Assembly: GCF_016623585.1 (NCBI RefSeq)
Contig: NZ_JAEHFY010000010.1
Location: 62,001-126,000 of the forward strand
Length of the DNA: 64,000 nucleotides
Source: Pedobacter segetis
GTDB lineage: Bacteria > Bacteroidota > Bacteroidia > Sphingobacteriales > Sphingobacteriaceae
Reading direction: 5' to 3'
This document shows, piece by piece, positions 26,866-34,736 of this stretch (within the stretch, counting starts at the first letter, position 1; each line of letters begins with the position of its first letter). The notes beneath the pieces are model-generated. The model did not search any database. It was given only the letters and a program-made list of their open reading frames with translations, and was not told the origin of the DNA. The translations under genes and the position numbers were made by a program.

Positions 26866-27759
26866 CTATTGCATATATTCTTTGATCACTATTTTTTTCT
26901 GCCTGCCCATTACCTGCCCTGCATTGGGTTTGCTCATCAATGCTCCCAAATTTTCTGGAATGATCTGCCAACGCAATCCAAATTTATCCATACACCATCC
27001 GCACATAGATTCTTTGCCTTCACGTGTAAAATAATCCCAATATTTGTCTATTTCTGCTTGGTCTTTACAATGGATCATTACTGCAAAGGTGTCATTAAAT
27101 TTATGATGCTCAACAGCGGTAGTCATCCATAAATAATCGTTCCCAAAAAGTTTGATATTGCACATTTCGGCATAACCACTAGGTGTTTCGCCCAAAGGCA
27201 TCGGTTGGTTTGCCATAAAGTTATTCTCAAATATTTTAGAGTAATAATCCGTAACGTGTTCCATTTTTCCGTTTTGAGTGTGAAACCAAAGTGCTGGAGT
27301 TATTTTGCTTTTTTTTGTTTCATTTTCTCTGTTTTTATCTGGGTTAAACTCTACGATCCACTCGATACCATATTTGTCCCTAAACATCCCAGCGTATGTT
27401 CCCCAAGGGCTTTCATCCATATTGCCCTCCACATTTCCACCAGCAGATAATCCTTTAAAAATTTTATCTGCATCTTCACGGCTTTCTGTACTGACTGAAA
27501 TTTTAGACCGATTTTCGTTCTCGTTTGTTGGTCCCATAATCTCTGGGACATCATTGCCCATTAATGTGTTGTTATTACCTATTGGCAAAGCAATGTGCAT
27601 GATTTTATTGGCTTCTTTTTTGGCTATCGAAAAATCAGTGCCTGCTAAATCTTTAAAACGGATAATCTTAGTGAATTCTCCACCAAAAACTGATTTATAG
27701 AAAGTAAATGCCTCTTCGGCATTACCGTTAAAATTAATCCAAGGGTTTACTATTCTCAT
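26866..27759 (-). CDS. Fused double PhnB-like VOC protein
   Basis: This 297-residue protein is two PhnB-type (3-demethylubiquinone methyltransferase-like VOC) domains in tandem. Residues 1-143 (WINFNGNAEEAFTFYKSVF ... RDKYGIEWIVEF) resemble the single-domain product of 28195-28629. Residues 151-297 (ITPALWFHTQNGKMEHVTDYY ... CGWCMDKFGLRWQIIPENL) resemble the product of 32627-33088, including CKDQAEIDKYW against CKDQAEIDYYW. A fusion of the two neighbouring types is therefore visible within the same cluster. The ligand is unknown; families of this kind are often near stress or resistance genes. Confidence 0.9.
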   Translation of the reverse strand: MRIVNPWINFNGNAEEAFTFYKSVFGGEFTKIIRFKDLAGTDFSIAKKEANKIMHIALPIGNNNTLMGNDVPEIMGPTNENENRSKISVSTESREDADKIFKGLSAGGNVEGNMDESPWGTYAGMFRDKYGIEWIVEFNPDKNRENETKKSKITPALWFHTQNGKMEHVTDYYSKIFENNFMANQPMPLGETPSGYAEMCNIKLFGNDYLWMTTAVEHHKFNDTFAVMIHCKDQAEIDKYWDYFTREGKESMCGWCMDKFGLRWQIIPENLGALMSKPNAGQVMGRQKKIVIKEYMQ

Positions 27760-27926
27760 GATTTTTGGGTTTTTATTTGATGGTTTTTATGTGCTTTTAT
27801 TTGGTTTTCTGTACCCTCGGTTAAGAAAAAATTTAGTTGAAAATGCTTTTTAATAAAACATTCCACTTTTAAAGAACCTCAATTTCTTTTATCTAAGGTT
27901 GGTTATTGATGATAAAACATTCACAT

Positions 27927-28163
27927 TTATTGGGTATATTCTACAATATCCGGAAGTATTTGAGCGATAAAGCCATGGCTGTTGAGTATATCAACAATTT
28001 GTGAGGCATCAATAGTTTTGGTATATGATTCTATCCTAAGAATGTTATCGCAATCTTCCAAGTCAAAATTGATTTCATAAGCTGGAAAACTTTTGTTTAA
28101 CTGATATAATAGAAAATTTGCTTGCACATGATCTTTAACATTTGTTTTAAATACTTCAACCAT
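27927..28163 (-). CDS. Small conserved-looking protein, metal-associated-like fold
   Basis: A 78-residue protein whose pattern (VEVFKTNVKDHVQANFLLYQL, then FEINFDLE-like strands, then IVDILNSHGF) suggests the beta-alpha-beta-beta-alpha-beta fold of heavy-metal-associated domains. However, the CxxC metal motif is absent; one Cys occurs in DLEDCDNIL. I assign no function. It lies between VOC genes on the same strand. The start ATG at 28163 is the only one available. Confidence 0.65.
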   Translation of the reverse strand: MVEVFKTNVKDHVQANFLLYQLNKSFPAYEINFDLEDCDNILRIESYTKTIDASQIVDILNSHGFIAQILPDIVEYTQ

Positions 28164-28194
28164 AGTTTAAAATTTAGGGTTTACCACTTATTGC

Positions 28195-28629
28195 TTACTT
28201 CGGCAAATCGTAATTAATCATCCAATTGATGCCGAATTTATCCGTCCACATCCCAAAATAAGCATTCCAAAAAGTAACCTCCAAAGGCATGGTAACATTT
28301 CCTCCGGCCGATAGGGCAGCAAATAATTTGTCGGCTTCCTCTTTAGAGTTTACACCAACCGAAATGGAGAAATTGTTGCCTGTAATTAAATCAGGGCTCA
28401 TGCCTGGCATATTATCGCTCCCCATCAAAATTGTTTCTTCACTTATGGGCAGGCTCACATGCATAATCCTGTTTTTTAAATCCTCAGAGAGCGGAGACGT
28501 TCCATCTTGGGGAGGCATTTCGCCAAACCGGTTTATGCCGCTAAATTCTTTGCCAAAAGCAGATTTGTAAAAATTGAAAGCTGCCTCGCAATTGCCATCA
28601 AAAATTAAATAGGTGTTTACAGTTGCCAT
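28195..28629 (-). CDS. PhnB-like VOC-family protein
   Basis: A 144-residue single-domain VOC protein of the PhnB type: VNTYLIFDGNCEAAFNFYKS, GLMRMHVSLP-like strand (RIMHVSLPISEETILMGSD) and AYFGMWTDKFGINWMINYD at the end. The start ATG at 28629 gives the family's normal N-terminus (MATVNTYL); an earlier in-frame ATG at 28653 would overlap the upstream gene. It is 13 bases after the RibD-like gene, so co-transcribed. Paralogous to the N-terminal half of the protein at 26866. Confidence 0.9.
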   Translation of the reverse strand: MATVNTYLIFDGNCEAAFNFYKSAFGKEFSGINRFGEMPPQDGTSPLSEDLKNRIMHVSLPISEETILMGSDNMPGMSPDLITGNNFSISVGVNSKEEADKLFAALSAGGNVTMPLEVTFWNAYFGMWTDKFGINWMINYDLPK

Positions 28630-28642
28630 GATTTTGTTGTTT

Positions 28643-29212
28643 TTATGATTCAATTATATAATTAAGTTCAGTTACACCACAAGTAAATTGTTTGGTAGTT
28701 AATAGTTTTAATGTTGTTTTGTGTTTGAGGTCTTCAAACAATGGAATACCTTGTCCAAGAATAATGGGGTTCACAAATAACCAGTAACCGTCAATTAAGT
28801 TGTGTTGCATCAATGAATGCGTAGCTGACGGGCTACCGAAAAGCAGCATCTCTTTACCCGACTGTTGTTTTAATTCATTTATTCTTTCAGAAAGGTTATC
28901 GCTAATAATTTGTGTGTTATTCAAAACCGCACCTTTCATTGTTTTTGATAAAACAACTTTTTGAGCTTTATTGTACCATTTTGAATGTTCCATATCGTGT
29001 TTACTTGCACTTGGTTTATCTGCTGCGGTGGGCCAGTAGTTTTCCATCATCTGATAAGTAACCCTTCCGTAAAGGGCAGTATCGCTTTTGCCAATTCGCA
29101 TTGCTACGTGGTCAAAAATTTCTTCATTAACCTTAATCCAGTTCATCTCTCCCTTTGGCCCGGCTACAAAACCGTCTAACGATATGTGCATAAATGAAAT
29201 TATTTTTCCCAT
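28643..29212 (-). CDS. RibD C-terminal/dihydrofolate-reductase-like protein
   Basis: The 189-residue protein starts GKIISFMHISLDGFVAGP and contains LYGRVTYQMMENYW, LFGSPSATHSLMQHNLIDGYW and GQGIPLFEDL. These mark the RibD-C/DHFR-like reductase family, an NADPH-binding fold. The family is common in multiple copies in Bacteroidota; substrates are unknown. It is one of three paralogues in the run (also 30623 and 31203). Confidence 0.92.
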   Translation of the reverse strand: MGKIISFMHISLDGFVAGPKGEMNWIKVNEEIFDHVAMRIGKSDTALYGRVTYQMMENYWPTAADKPSASKHDMEHSKWYNKAQKVVLSKTMKGAVLNNTQIISDNLSERINELKQQSGKEMLLFGSPSATHSLMQHNLIDGYWLFVNPIILGQGIPLFEDLKHKTTLKLLTTKQFTCGVTELNYIIES

Positions 29213-29360
29213 ATATTCTATATTTTTAAAAGGTGGGTTTTTAAATCCCTAATTTGTTTTTTAATAATTTCAATAGGTTAGATTTTTATCTATGTCCTCA
29301 TTTAATTGGTTTAAGCAATTCGGCAGTTATATTGCCAAATTGATGTTAGCTGTTTTCTTA

Positions 29361-29579
29361 TCACTCGGTTTTCTCTTTAAATGTTGCGTAAATAGCCATG
29401 GTGTGTCCGTGTCCTAATCCAAATTCTTCTTTAAGCCAATTGGTAACTTCTGTTGCCTTTATTTTAGGATTAAGTTTTCCATCAATGATAAAATCCTTTT
29501 CCTCTGCCATTTTTTTAAAGTCAGCCGGTGTTTTACCAGTCTTGGTTTTGATATTGTCTATGTATGCTTGAAACGACAT
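29361..29579 (-). CDS. DUF4287-family small protein
   Basis: A 72-residue protein with SFQAYIDNIKTKTGKTPADF and KATEVTNWLKEEFGLGHGHT. This matches the helical DUF4287 family, which often occurs beside SRPBCC proteins. The function is unknown. It sits five bases downstream of the DoxX-like gene, so the two are co-transcribed. Confidence 0.85.
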   Translation of the reverse strand: MSFQAYIDNIKTKTGKTPADFKKMAEEKDFIIDGKLNPKIKATEVTNWLKEEFGLGHGHTMAIYATFKEKTE

Positions 29580-29584
29580 AATGC

Positions 29585-29956
29585 TTAGTTTTTAATGGCG
29601 TTTAATTTATGATAGTAAATGTATGAAACGGCTAAAATTCCGAAGACGATTAAGGGAAAGAAAGTTTGCCCATTTACCCCGTCAACTGCTGCATGACTAA
29701 TTGTTGCAAAAATGAAATCAAAGGCAAAGCCTGCATAGGCCCATTCTTTTATTCGTTTCGGGACTTTTGGAATCATCAATGCCAATACGCCTAAAATTTT
29801 AAAAACAACCAATGCGTTTCCAAAATATTCGGGATAACCCAAATGTCTAATTCCTTCTTTTGCTAATTCTGTTTGTGAAGTCAATGCTGGGAGTAGCCCT
29901 TCAAATAAAGCGATGATGGTTGTTGCTGTCCAGAATATTATTTTTTCTTTCTTCAT
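29585..29956 (-). CDS. DoxX-like integral membrane protein
   Basis: This 123-residue protein has four predicted membrane helices (IIFWTATTIIALFEGLLPAL, YFGNALVVFKILGVLALMIP, WAYAGFAFDFIFATISHAA, and FFPLIVFGILAVSYIYY). The motif LGVLALMIPKVPKRIKEWAYAGF is typical of the DoxX-like_family-2 proteins of Bacteroidota. The role is unclear; relatives take part in redox stress or are annotated as quinol-oxidase partners. It is coupled to the DUF4287 gene. Confidence 0.85.
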   Translation of the reverse strand: MKKEKIIFWTATTIIALFEGLLPALTSQTELAKEGIRHLGYPEYFGNALVVFKILGVLALMIPKVPKRIKEWAYAGFAFDFIFATISHAAVDGVNGQTFFPLIVFGILAVSYIYYHKLNAIKN

Positions 29957-29998
29957 TTTCTTTTTTTTAAATGATGGTTTAATTTATCTCTTTAATTT

Positions 29999-30523
29999 TT
30001 AATAAGTCAGGTTTTTATCTATATCATAGCTCATCCCTTTTAAGCCCAGTAGTTTGCGCATCAGGCCTATTTGGCCAAATAGATAATCTTCCCTGGCTAT
30101 GCACATCCCAATCATGTTCAATACGTTTTCTTTAATAAAGGGCACATTCATCCCAAAAGAATAAGCTTTATCCAAATCTTCGTCAGTTGCGGTTAACAAT
30201 TTTTGATAATTTTTTGGCGATATGGCCTCGAAACTTTTCTTTAGTTTTTCCAATGTGGGATAGTCGAGACTTTCATCCAAAGCCCTGCCTTCTTTAAACA
30301 AATCATTGTAAGGGTCTTTGTCGTCTATACCCAACATATTGCCAATCCAATAACGGCAACTCACTAAGTTTCCCGTCATCCAAATGACGTGGTTGGTGTT
30401 GTTGTCGATACGTTTCAATGCGGCTTCTTCGGTAATACCGTCTAAAGCGTTTCTGAAACTTTGCGAATGCATCCGGTAAGCCGGGATGATGATTTCCAAT
30501 TTTTTTGATGCTGCTGTGTCCAT
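29999..30523 (-). CDS. DinB-superfamily protein
   Basis: This 174-residue helical protein has a DinB_2-like pattern (FRNALDGITEEAALKR, NTNHVIWMTGNLVSCRYWI, and GMCIAREDYLFGQIGLMRK). DinB-fold proteins often bind a metal through three His. Here only His in NTNHVIW clearly fits, and the last position (usually HxxYHxGQ) is AREDYLFGQ, so a metal site is likely degenerate. A 42-base tandem duplication lies just upstream of this gene (downstream of the RibD-like gene). Confidence 0.82.
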   Translation of the reverse strand: MDTAASKKLEIIIPAYRMHSQSFRNALDGITEEAALKRIDNNTNHVIWMTGNLVSCRYWIGNMLGIDDKDPYNDLFKEGRALDESLDYPTLEKLKKSFEAISPKNYQKLLTATDEDLDKAYSFGMNVPFIKENVLNMIGMCIAREDYLFGQIGLMRKLLGLKGMSYDIDKNLTY

Positions 30524-30572
30524 GATGTTTATTTTATTGATTTATGTAAAAGCTTAAGGCTTAAAGCAAAAA

Positions 30573-30656
30573 GCTAAAGCTCATTGTATTTTTGTAATCG
30601 GTTGATAGTAGAGCGCTAAAGCTCATTGTATTTTTGTAATCGGTTGATAGTAGAGC
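30573..30656. repeat. Exact 42-base tandem duplication
   Basis: Bases 30573-30614 and 30615-30656 are identical. The second copy contains the final codons and stop of the RibD-like gene at 30623; the first is an untranslated duplicate of that gene end. Confidence 0.97.
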
Positions 30657-31180
30657 GTTATTGCCCCGCTTTTAAAATTCTTGGTTTTGATGAGTTTAAA
30701 AACTGTTCTGTGGTTAATACCTTCAAATAATGGCAAACCATTTCCTGCAACAACAGGGTGTACGCAAAGCTGGTATTCATCAATCAGGTTAAGTTTCATG
30801 AGCTGTATAATTAAACTCCTGCTCCCAACAAAAATAGCTTTACCTGTTTGTTTTTTGAGTGCACCCACTTCATCTTCAAGGCTTCGGTTTGCCAGTTTTG
30901 CACTTTTCCAATCTATATTTTTAAGCGTGTTAGAAAATACAAGTTTTGGAATTTCGTTAATAGCCACCGCAAAATCATTCATTGATTTTTCTTCAGAAGG
31001 ATTTTCTAAAACTGTCCGCCAAAATTCCATCAATTGATAGGTTGTTCTGCCATACAGCATTACGCCTCCCTGCCCCAGTAGTTCTGTATAATGCTGATGT
31101 ATTTCCTCATCCGGAATTCCTGCGGTATGGTCGCAAATACCATCAATGGTGGTGTTTATTGCTGCAATTACTTTTCTCAT
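30623..31180 (-). CDS. RibD C-terminal/dihydrofolate-reductase-like protein
   Basis: The 185-residue protein has KVIAAINTTIDGICDHTAG at the start, MLYGRTTYQLMEFW, FVGSRSLIIQLMKLNLIDEY and GNGLPLFEGI. It is closer to the paralogue at 28643 than to the one at 31203. The NADPH-binding fold is likely; substrate unknown. Its last 11 codons plus stop are within a 42-base exact tandem duplication, so the sequence after the stop repeats the gene's own end. It is 22 bases from the next paralogue. Confidence 0.9.
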   Translation of the reverse strand: MRKVIAAINTTIDGICDHTAGIPDEEIHQHYTELLGQGGVMLYGRTTYQLMEFWRTVLENPSEEKSMNDFAVAINEIPKLVFSNTLKNIDWKSAKLANRSLEDEVGALKKQTGKAIFVGSRSLIIQLMKLNLIDEYQLCVHPVVAGNGLPLFEGINHRTVFKLIKTKNFKSGAITLYYQPITKIQ

Positions 31181-31202
31181 CCTATGCTTTTAATCGTTTT
31201 TT

Positions 31203-31724
31203 TTAAGATTGCTTTTGTACTTTGTAGTGTAGCTGAACGGTATTGTCATTCAATTTTTTTACTTCCAATAAGTTGAGTTTTAATTCGAGTTCTACGTTTT
31301 TTAAAAGGGGCAATCCGCTTCCAAAAATTACAGGTTCCATCACCAGATAAATATCATCTACTAATCCTGCATTTATAAATTCGCTCATCGTCATAGTTCC
31401 ACCAATAATCACTGCTTCCTTGTGTCCTTTTTCTATAAGCATTTGAACTATTTCAGATGAGTTTTTTTGAGTAAAAACTACTGTTGGATTATCAGATTTT
31501 GCCTGTTTGTCTGTTGTTAAAACAACCGTTGTTCCTTCGTTTGTAAGAGGCAGATAATTTGGTGCAAGTATATTATAGGTGGTTTTGCCCATAATAACCG
31601 CCTTATATTTTTGGCAAATGGTAAAAAGTCCCTGTCCGTATTCCGGCGATAACCAATCGGCAACATTTCTTGAATTTGAGATTTGCCCATTTGCGGTAAT
31701 TGCTACAAAAATGCTCGTTTTCAT
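31203..31724 (-). CDS. RibD C-terminal/dihydrofolate-reductase-like protein
   Basis: A 173-residue paralogue starting TSIFVAITANGQISNS, with VIMGKTTYNILAP and AVIIGGTMTMSEFINAGLVDDI and FGSGLPLLKNVELE. It is the most divergent of the three such genes in the run and is near the bacterial DHFR-like reductases in its TTYN motif. The GTG-like trio of Gly residues in VIIGG fits NADPH binding. It is 22 bases upstream of the paralogue at 30623 and 11 bases downstream of the monooxygenase-like gene. Confidence 0.9.
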   Translation of the reverse strand: MKTSIFVAITANGQISNSRNVADWLSPEYGQGLFTICQKYKAVIMGKTTYNILAPNYLPLTNEGTTVVLTTDKQAKSDNPTVVFTQKNSSEIVQMLIEKGHKEAVIIGGTMTMSEFINAGLVDDIYLVMEPVIFGSGLPLLKNVELELKLNLLEVKKLNDNTVQLHYKVQKQS

Positions 31725-31735
31725 CTGTTTATTTT

Positions 31736-32059
31736 TTATTGATTTGATGTTATGATTTCATGCCAGAAGCGAAACCCTGCTTCTCCATCAAGAAATTCTT
31801 CGGCCTTTTTAAAAAATGTTTGCATGTGAGGAGTTTGCATGTGAGGCCCGTTAAAGACTTCTTCGCTGTCCCAATTTTCGATGATTAATAATTGTTGCGG
31901 GTTTTTTGGGTCATCATACACACGGATGCCGTGGCAGGCCGGCTCTTTGGCCATTACTATCTTGATGTTCGCTTCAAGCTCTCGTTTTGCCATCGCCATT
32001 TTGCCGGGTTTAATTTTACCGGTTATCACTACGGTTACCGGCGTGGGATTGTGGTTCAT
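31736..32059 (-). CDS. ABM-family (antibiotic-biosynthesis monooxygenase-like) protein
   Basis: This 107-residue protein has VTVVITGKIKPGKMAMAKR, CHGIRVYDDPKNPQQLLIIENWDSEE and a C-terminal EFLDGEAGFRFWHEI, matching the dimeric ferredoxin-like ABM/quinol-monooxygenase family. An ATG at 32059 gives the normal start; a longer frame beginning at 32224 would overlap the VOC gene and add unrelated residues. A 15-base near-exact tandem duplication at 31818-31847 gives the repeat HMQTPHMQT within the protein. Confidence 0.85.
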   Translation of the reverse strand: MNHNPTPVTVVITGKIKPGKMAMAKRELEANIKIVMAKEPACHGIRVYDDPKNPQQLLIIENWDSEEVFNGPHMQTPHMQTFFKKAEEFLDGEAGFRFWHEIITSNQ

Positions 32060-32160
32060 AACTTTGTTTTTTTCAATTTTTATTTTTGAGATTTTCAGAT
32101 TAATTAATAAGTCTTTATCTGCCGGTGATAAAGTTTCCGTTCGCCATATTATGTTATTGA

Positions 32161-32613
32161 TTATTTTTTCGATAATTCTTCCGCAAGCCCAATTAAAAGC
32201 CCTTCCACACCACGAATGTAGCAAAGCCGATATACGTTTTCATACTGAACAATTTCGCCAACCAGTTCAGCACCATTCTTAATCAACCGGGCTACCAACT
32301 CGTCGATATTGTCAACGGCGAACATTACCCGAAGATAACCGAGTGAGTTTACAGGCGCAGTTCTATGGTCCGAAATAGTTGCAGGTGTTAAAAATCTGGA
32401 AAGTTCAAGCCGGCTGTGTCCATCGGGCGTAACCATCATTGCAATTTCTACGGTTTGATTTCCCAGCCCGGTTACTTTCCCGGCCCATTCTCCTTCAACC
32501 ATTCCCCGTCCCTCTAATTTGAGCCCAAGTTCCATGAAAAATGAAATTGCATCATCAAGTGATTTTACCACGATGCCCACATTGTTCATGCTTAATAAAT
32601 TGTTTTTCTTCAT
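32161..32613 (-). CDS. VOC-family protein
   Basis: A 150-residue VOC protein (LLSMNNVGIVVKSLDDAISFF, RLELSRFLTP, and YENVYRLCYIRGVEGLLIGL). The end, with a Glu-poor EGLLIGLAEEL rather than the usual metal Glu pattern, leaves the metal site uncertain. The start at 32613 gives a normal N-terminus; an earlier ATG at 32640 would overlap the upstream gene. It is 13 bases downstream of the PhnB-like gene. Confidence 0.88.
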   Translation of the reverse strand: MKKNNLLSMNNVGIVVKSLDDAISFFMELGLKLEGRGMVEGEWAGKVTGLGNQTVEIAMMVTPDGHSRLELSRFLTPATISDHRTAPVNSLGYLRVMFAVDNIDELVARLIKNGAELVGEIVQYENVYRLCYIRGVEGLLIGLAEELSKK

Positions 32614-32626
32614 GAGTAAAGCGTTT

Positions 32627-33088
32627 TTAAAAATCAGCAATGATGAATTTTTTCATGCCCATCATTTTTTTGAATGCGCCTGGTTTTTTGCTCAGTTCTT
32701 CCCAGTTTTCTGGACATACCTGCCAGCTTAATCCGTATTTGTCTTTTAACCAGCCGCAAACACTTTCTTCGCCACCATTTGCGGTGAGCGCATTCCAGTA
32801 ATAGTCAATTTCTGCCTGGTCTTTGCAGGGTATCATTAATGAAATTGCTTCATTAAATTTAAACATCGGTCCGGCATTTATGCCAATAAACCGCATCCCT
32901 AAAACCTCAAACTCAACCGTTAAAACTTTGCCGGCAAAATCCTTTTGAAAATCTGCCAGTCCTTCTGCTTCTGTTGAAGGATAGTAAGTGGTATTAATCA
33001 TTTTAGCGTCTTTGAAAACAGAGAGGTAATATTCGGCGGCTTCTTTTGCATTGCCGTCAAACCAGAGATTTGGAATTATCTTTTGCAT
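32627..33088 (-). CDS. PhnB-like VOC-family protein
   Basis: A 153-residue PhnB-type protein: KIIPNLWFDGNAKEAAEYYL, FIGINAGPMFKFNEAISLMI, CKDQAEIDYYWNAL, and CGWLKDKYGLSWQVCPENW. The ATG at 33088 fits the family start; an extension to 33223 would add residues of no family type. It is paralogous to the C-terminal half of the fused protein at 26866. Confidence 0.92.
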   Translation of the reverse strand: MQKIIPNLWFDGNAKEAAEYYLSVFKDAKMINTTYYPSTEAEGLADFQKDFAGKVLTVEFEVLGMRFIGINAGPMFKFNEAISLMIPCKDQAEIDYYWNALTANGGEESVCGWLKDKYGLSWQVCPENWEELSKKPGAFKKMMGMKKFIIADF

Positions 33089-33209
33089 GTTGTTTGGTTT
33101 TGATGAGTTGAAATATTTTTTTATTGTTAGTCTATAAAACTTTAGGATTAATCTATCCAATAAATTATCGTAAAAAAACTTTATTGTCTGTCTATTATTT
33201 AGCGATATA

Positions 33210-33644
33210 TTATTGTTCGGCAATTTGCTTAACCAGCCTCAGCGCTTCAGGAAAAACTTTACTAAAGTATTCCTCCATATCTTGGGTAACATCCATAATT
33301 ACCTGCAATTCTGTACTGGTACCGGTTTCTTCTTTTAGATAATAAATTTCCTTTGCACCTTGCCACAGCGAATCGGTTTCTACGCCGTTTTTCACCTCCC
33401 TTTGATGGGAAAAAACCATCTGTTCGTTTTCTACCATTTTTTCGATAATAGCTATCATGCCATCACTACCACTCCCCAAAAAATGTATCGTATTGCCTTG
33501 TTTCAGCTCGCCTTCGTAATGGCTGCCTTCGGCAAATACGCCCGTCCATTTTTTATAGGTTTCAGGGTTCCAAAGTACCTTCCAAACTTTTTTGCGGTTA
33601 GCTTTAATCTGGATAGAAAAAGAGATGGTTTTTAAGTGTTTCAT
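33210..33644 (-). CDS. SRPBCC/AHSA1-family protein
   Basis: A 144-residue helix-grip protein (TISFSIQIKANRKKVWKVL, NPETYKKWTGVF, and the long C-terminal helix VFPEALRLVKQIAEQ). The ATG at 33644 is chosen over 33692 because the upstream piece is not conserved in type. The ligand is unknown. Second SRPBCC gene of the run. It follows the Crp/Fnr gene by 68 bases. Confidence 0.88.
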   Translation of the reverse strand: MKHLKTISFSIQIKANRKKVWKVLWNPETYKKWTGVFAEGSHYEGELKQGNTIHFLGSGSDGMIAIIEKMVENEQMVFSHQREVKNGVETDSLWQGAKEIYYLKEETGTSTELQVIMDVTQDMEEYFSKVFPEALRLVKQIAEQ

Positions 33645-33712
33645 TTTGATTATTTGCTTTACCAAAAATAAAAGCAGAAAATGTGAAAGCACTTTACATA
33701 AGTCAAGAAATG

Positions 33713-34288
33713 TTAGGAAACAACAATTTCCTTACGGATGCGACTGAGAGAGGTATCGGCAATGCCGAGATAAGAAGCTATTTGTTTTAAAGGTGCCTGT
33801 TGAATGATTTGCGGCCGGTACTCCATCAGATGCAGGTAACGGGAAGAGGCAGATTGGGTAATCATTTCTATAGAACGTTGCTGTATCTGAAAGAGTTGTG
33901 CCGACATCCACTCCCGGCCCCATTCCCTTACCGATTCCATGGTATGGTATAAATGTTGAAAATCTTCGAAATCTATTTTCCAAACTACTGCATCGGTAAC
34001 CGCCTGGATATTTTGGATGGAAGGTATGCGTTGAAAAAGAGATGAAACTTCGTTCGCTATTTCATTTTCGCAGATAAACTGTGTGGTGATTTCATTGCCG
34101 TTATAATCATGGACGTAAAAACGTATCAAACCTTTTTCTATCAGGTAGTAGGCGTTGGCGGTTTTTCCTTCCTCCAATAAAAAACTATTTTTCGGTAAGA
34201 TTACCCTCTTATGCAGCGAAACGATTTCCAGCATATCTGTAGAAGTAAAAAGCGGATGATTGTAAATTTTACGAAAAAGTTGATCCAT
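33713..34288 (-). CDS. Crp/Fnr-family transcriptional regulator
   Basis: This 191-residue regulator has an N-terminal cyclic-nucleotide-binding-type domain (LHKRVILPKNSFLLEEGKTA, YYLIEKGLIRFYVHD) and a short C-terminal winged helix (PLKQIASYLGIADTSLSRIRK). The canonical cAMP-contact Arg-Ser pair is not evident (GNEITTQFICENEI), so the effector is uncertain. No Fe-S Cys cluster is seen. It is the 5'-most gene of the minus-strand run of small enzymes and the obvious candidate regulator of it. Confidence 0.9.
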   Translation of the reverse strand: MDQLFRKIYNHPLFTSTDMLEIVSLHKRVILPKNSFLLEEGKTANAYYLIEKGLIRFYVHDYNGNEITTQFICENEIANEVSSLFQRIPSIQNIQAVTDAVVWKIDFEDFQHLYHTMESVREWGREWMSAQLFQIQQRSIEMITQSASSRYLHLMEYRPQIIQQAPLKQIASYLGIADTSLSRIRKEIVVS

Positions 34289-34736
34289 GATTTTTATTTC
34301 TAGTAAAGATACAAATCGTTAATTTTAAAACAAGCACTTCGCTTTTCTCTCGAAAATAAGAGATACAACCTAATTAATTTTTGATCTTAAAGCATTACAT
34401 TAACTTTTTGTATCAAAAAGAAGGTTTAAGGGCAATCATAAAAGTTTAGGGAATGGTTTGCTTGTTTTAATAAGTCAAGTAAAAAATAAAATAAATTTAA
34501 CAGTCTTTATTAATTAATTGGCGATGCCAACTATCCTTATTAGTTCGTTTTATTTCGTTCAAAAATTAAGATATAAGTATTCTCAACATACAAATTTAAA
34601 CAGGTGCCCATAATTTTGCTAGATTTATTGCGCAGCAAGAAGGGTTTTTCATTAATTTCACAATTTCTTTAACCTACCCGTTCGCAAAATATTACAAAAC
34701 AAAGCTAATGGTACCTATCATCAAAAACCATAAAAT
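34289..34736. other. 448-base spacer between regulator and ppx-like gene
   Basis: Non-coding and AT-rich. It must hold the divergent promoters of the Crp/Fnr gene and the Ppx/GppA gene. I find no convincing TTTG-N19-21-TAnnTTTG pair, tRNA or structured RNA in it. Confidence 0.5.

Noticed and set aside
32060-32224. N-terminal extension of the ABM protein
   Set aside because: It would overlap the VOC gene at 32161 on the same strand in another frame and adds residues unlike the family; the internal ATG at 32059 gives the normal start.
33089-33223. N-terminal extension of the PhnB-like protein at 32627
   Set aside because: The added 45 residues overlap the SRPBCC gene end and lack family similarity; ATG 33088 gives the conserved KIIPNLWF start.
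25761-34288. The small-enzyme cluster as an integrated mobile element or prophage
   Set aside because: No integrase, transposase, direct-repeat ends or phage gene is seen; tRNA-His at one side has no duplicated 3' end within the window.
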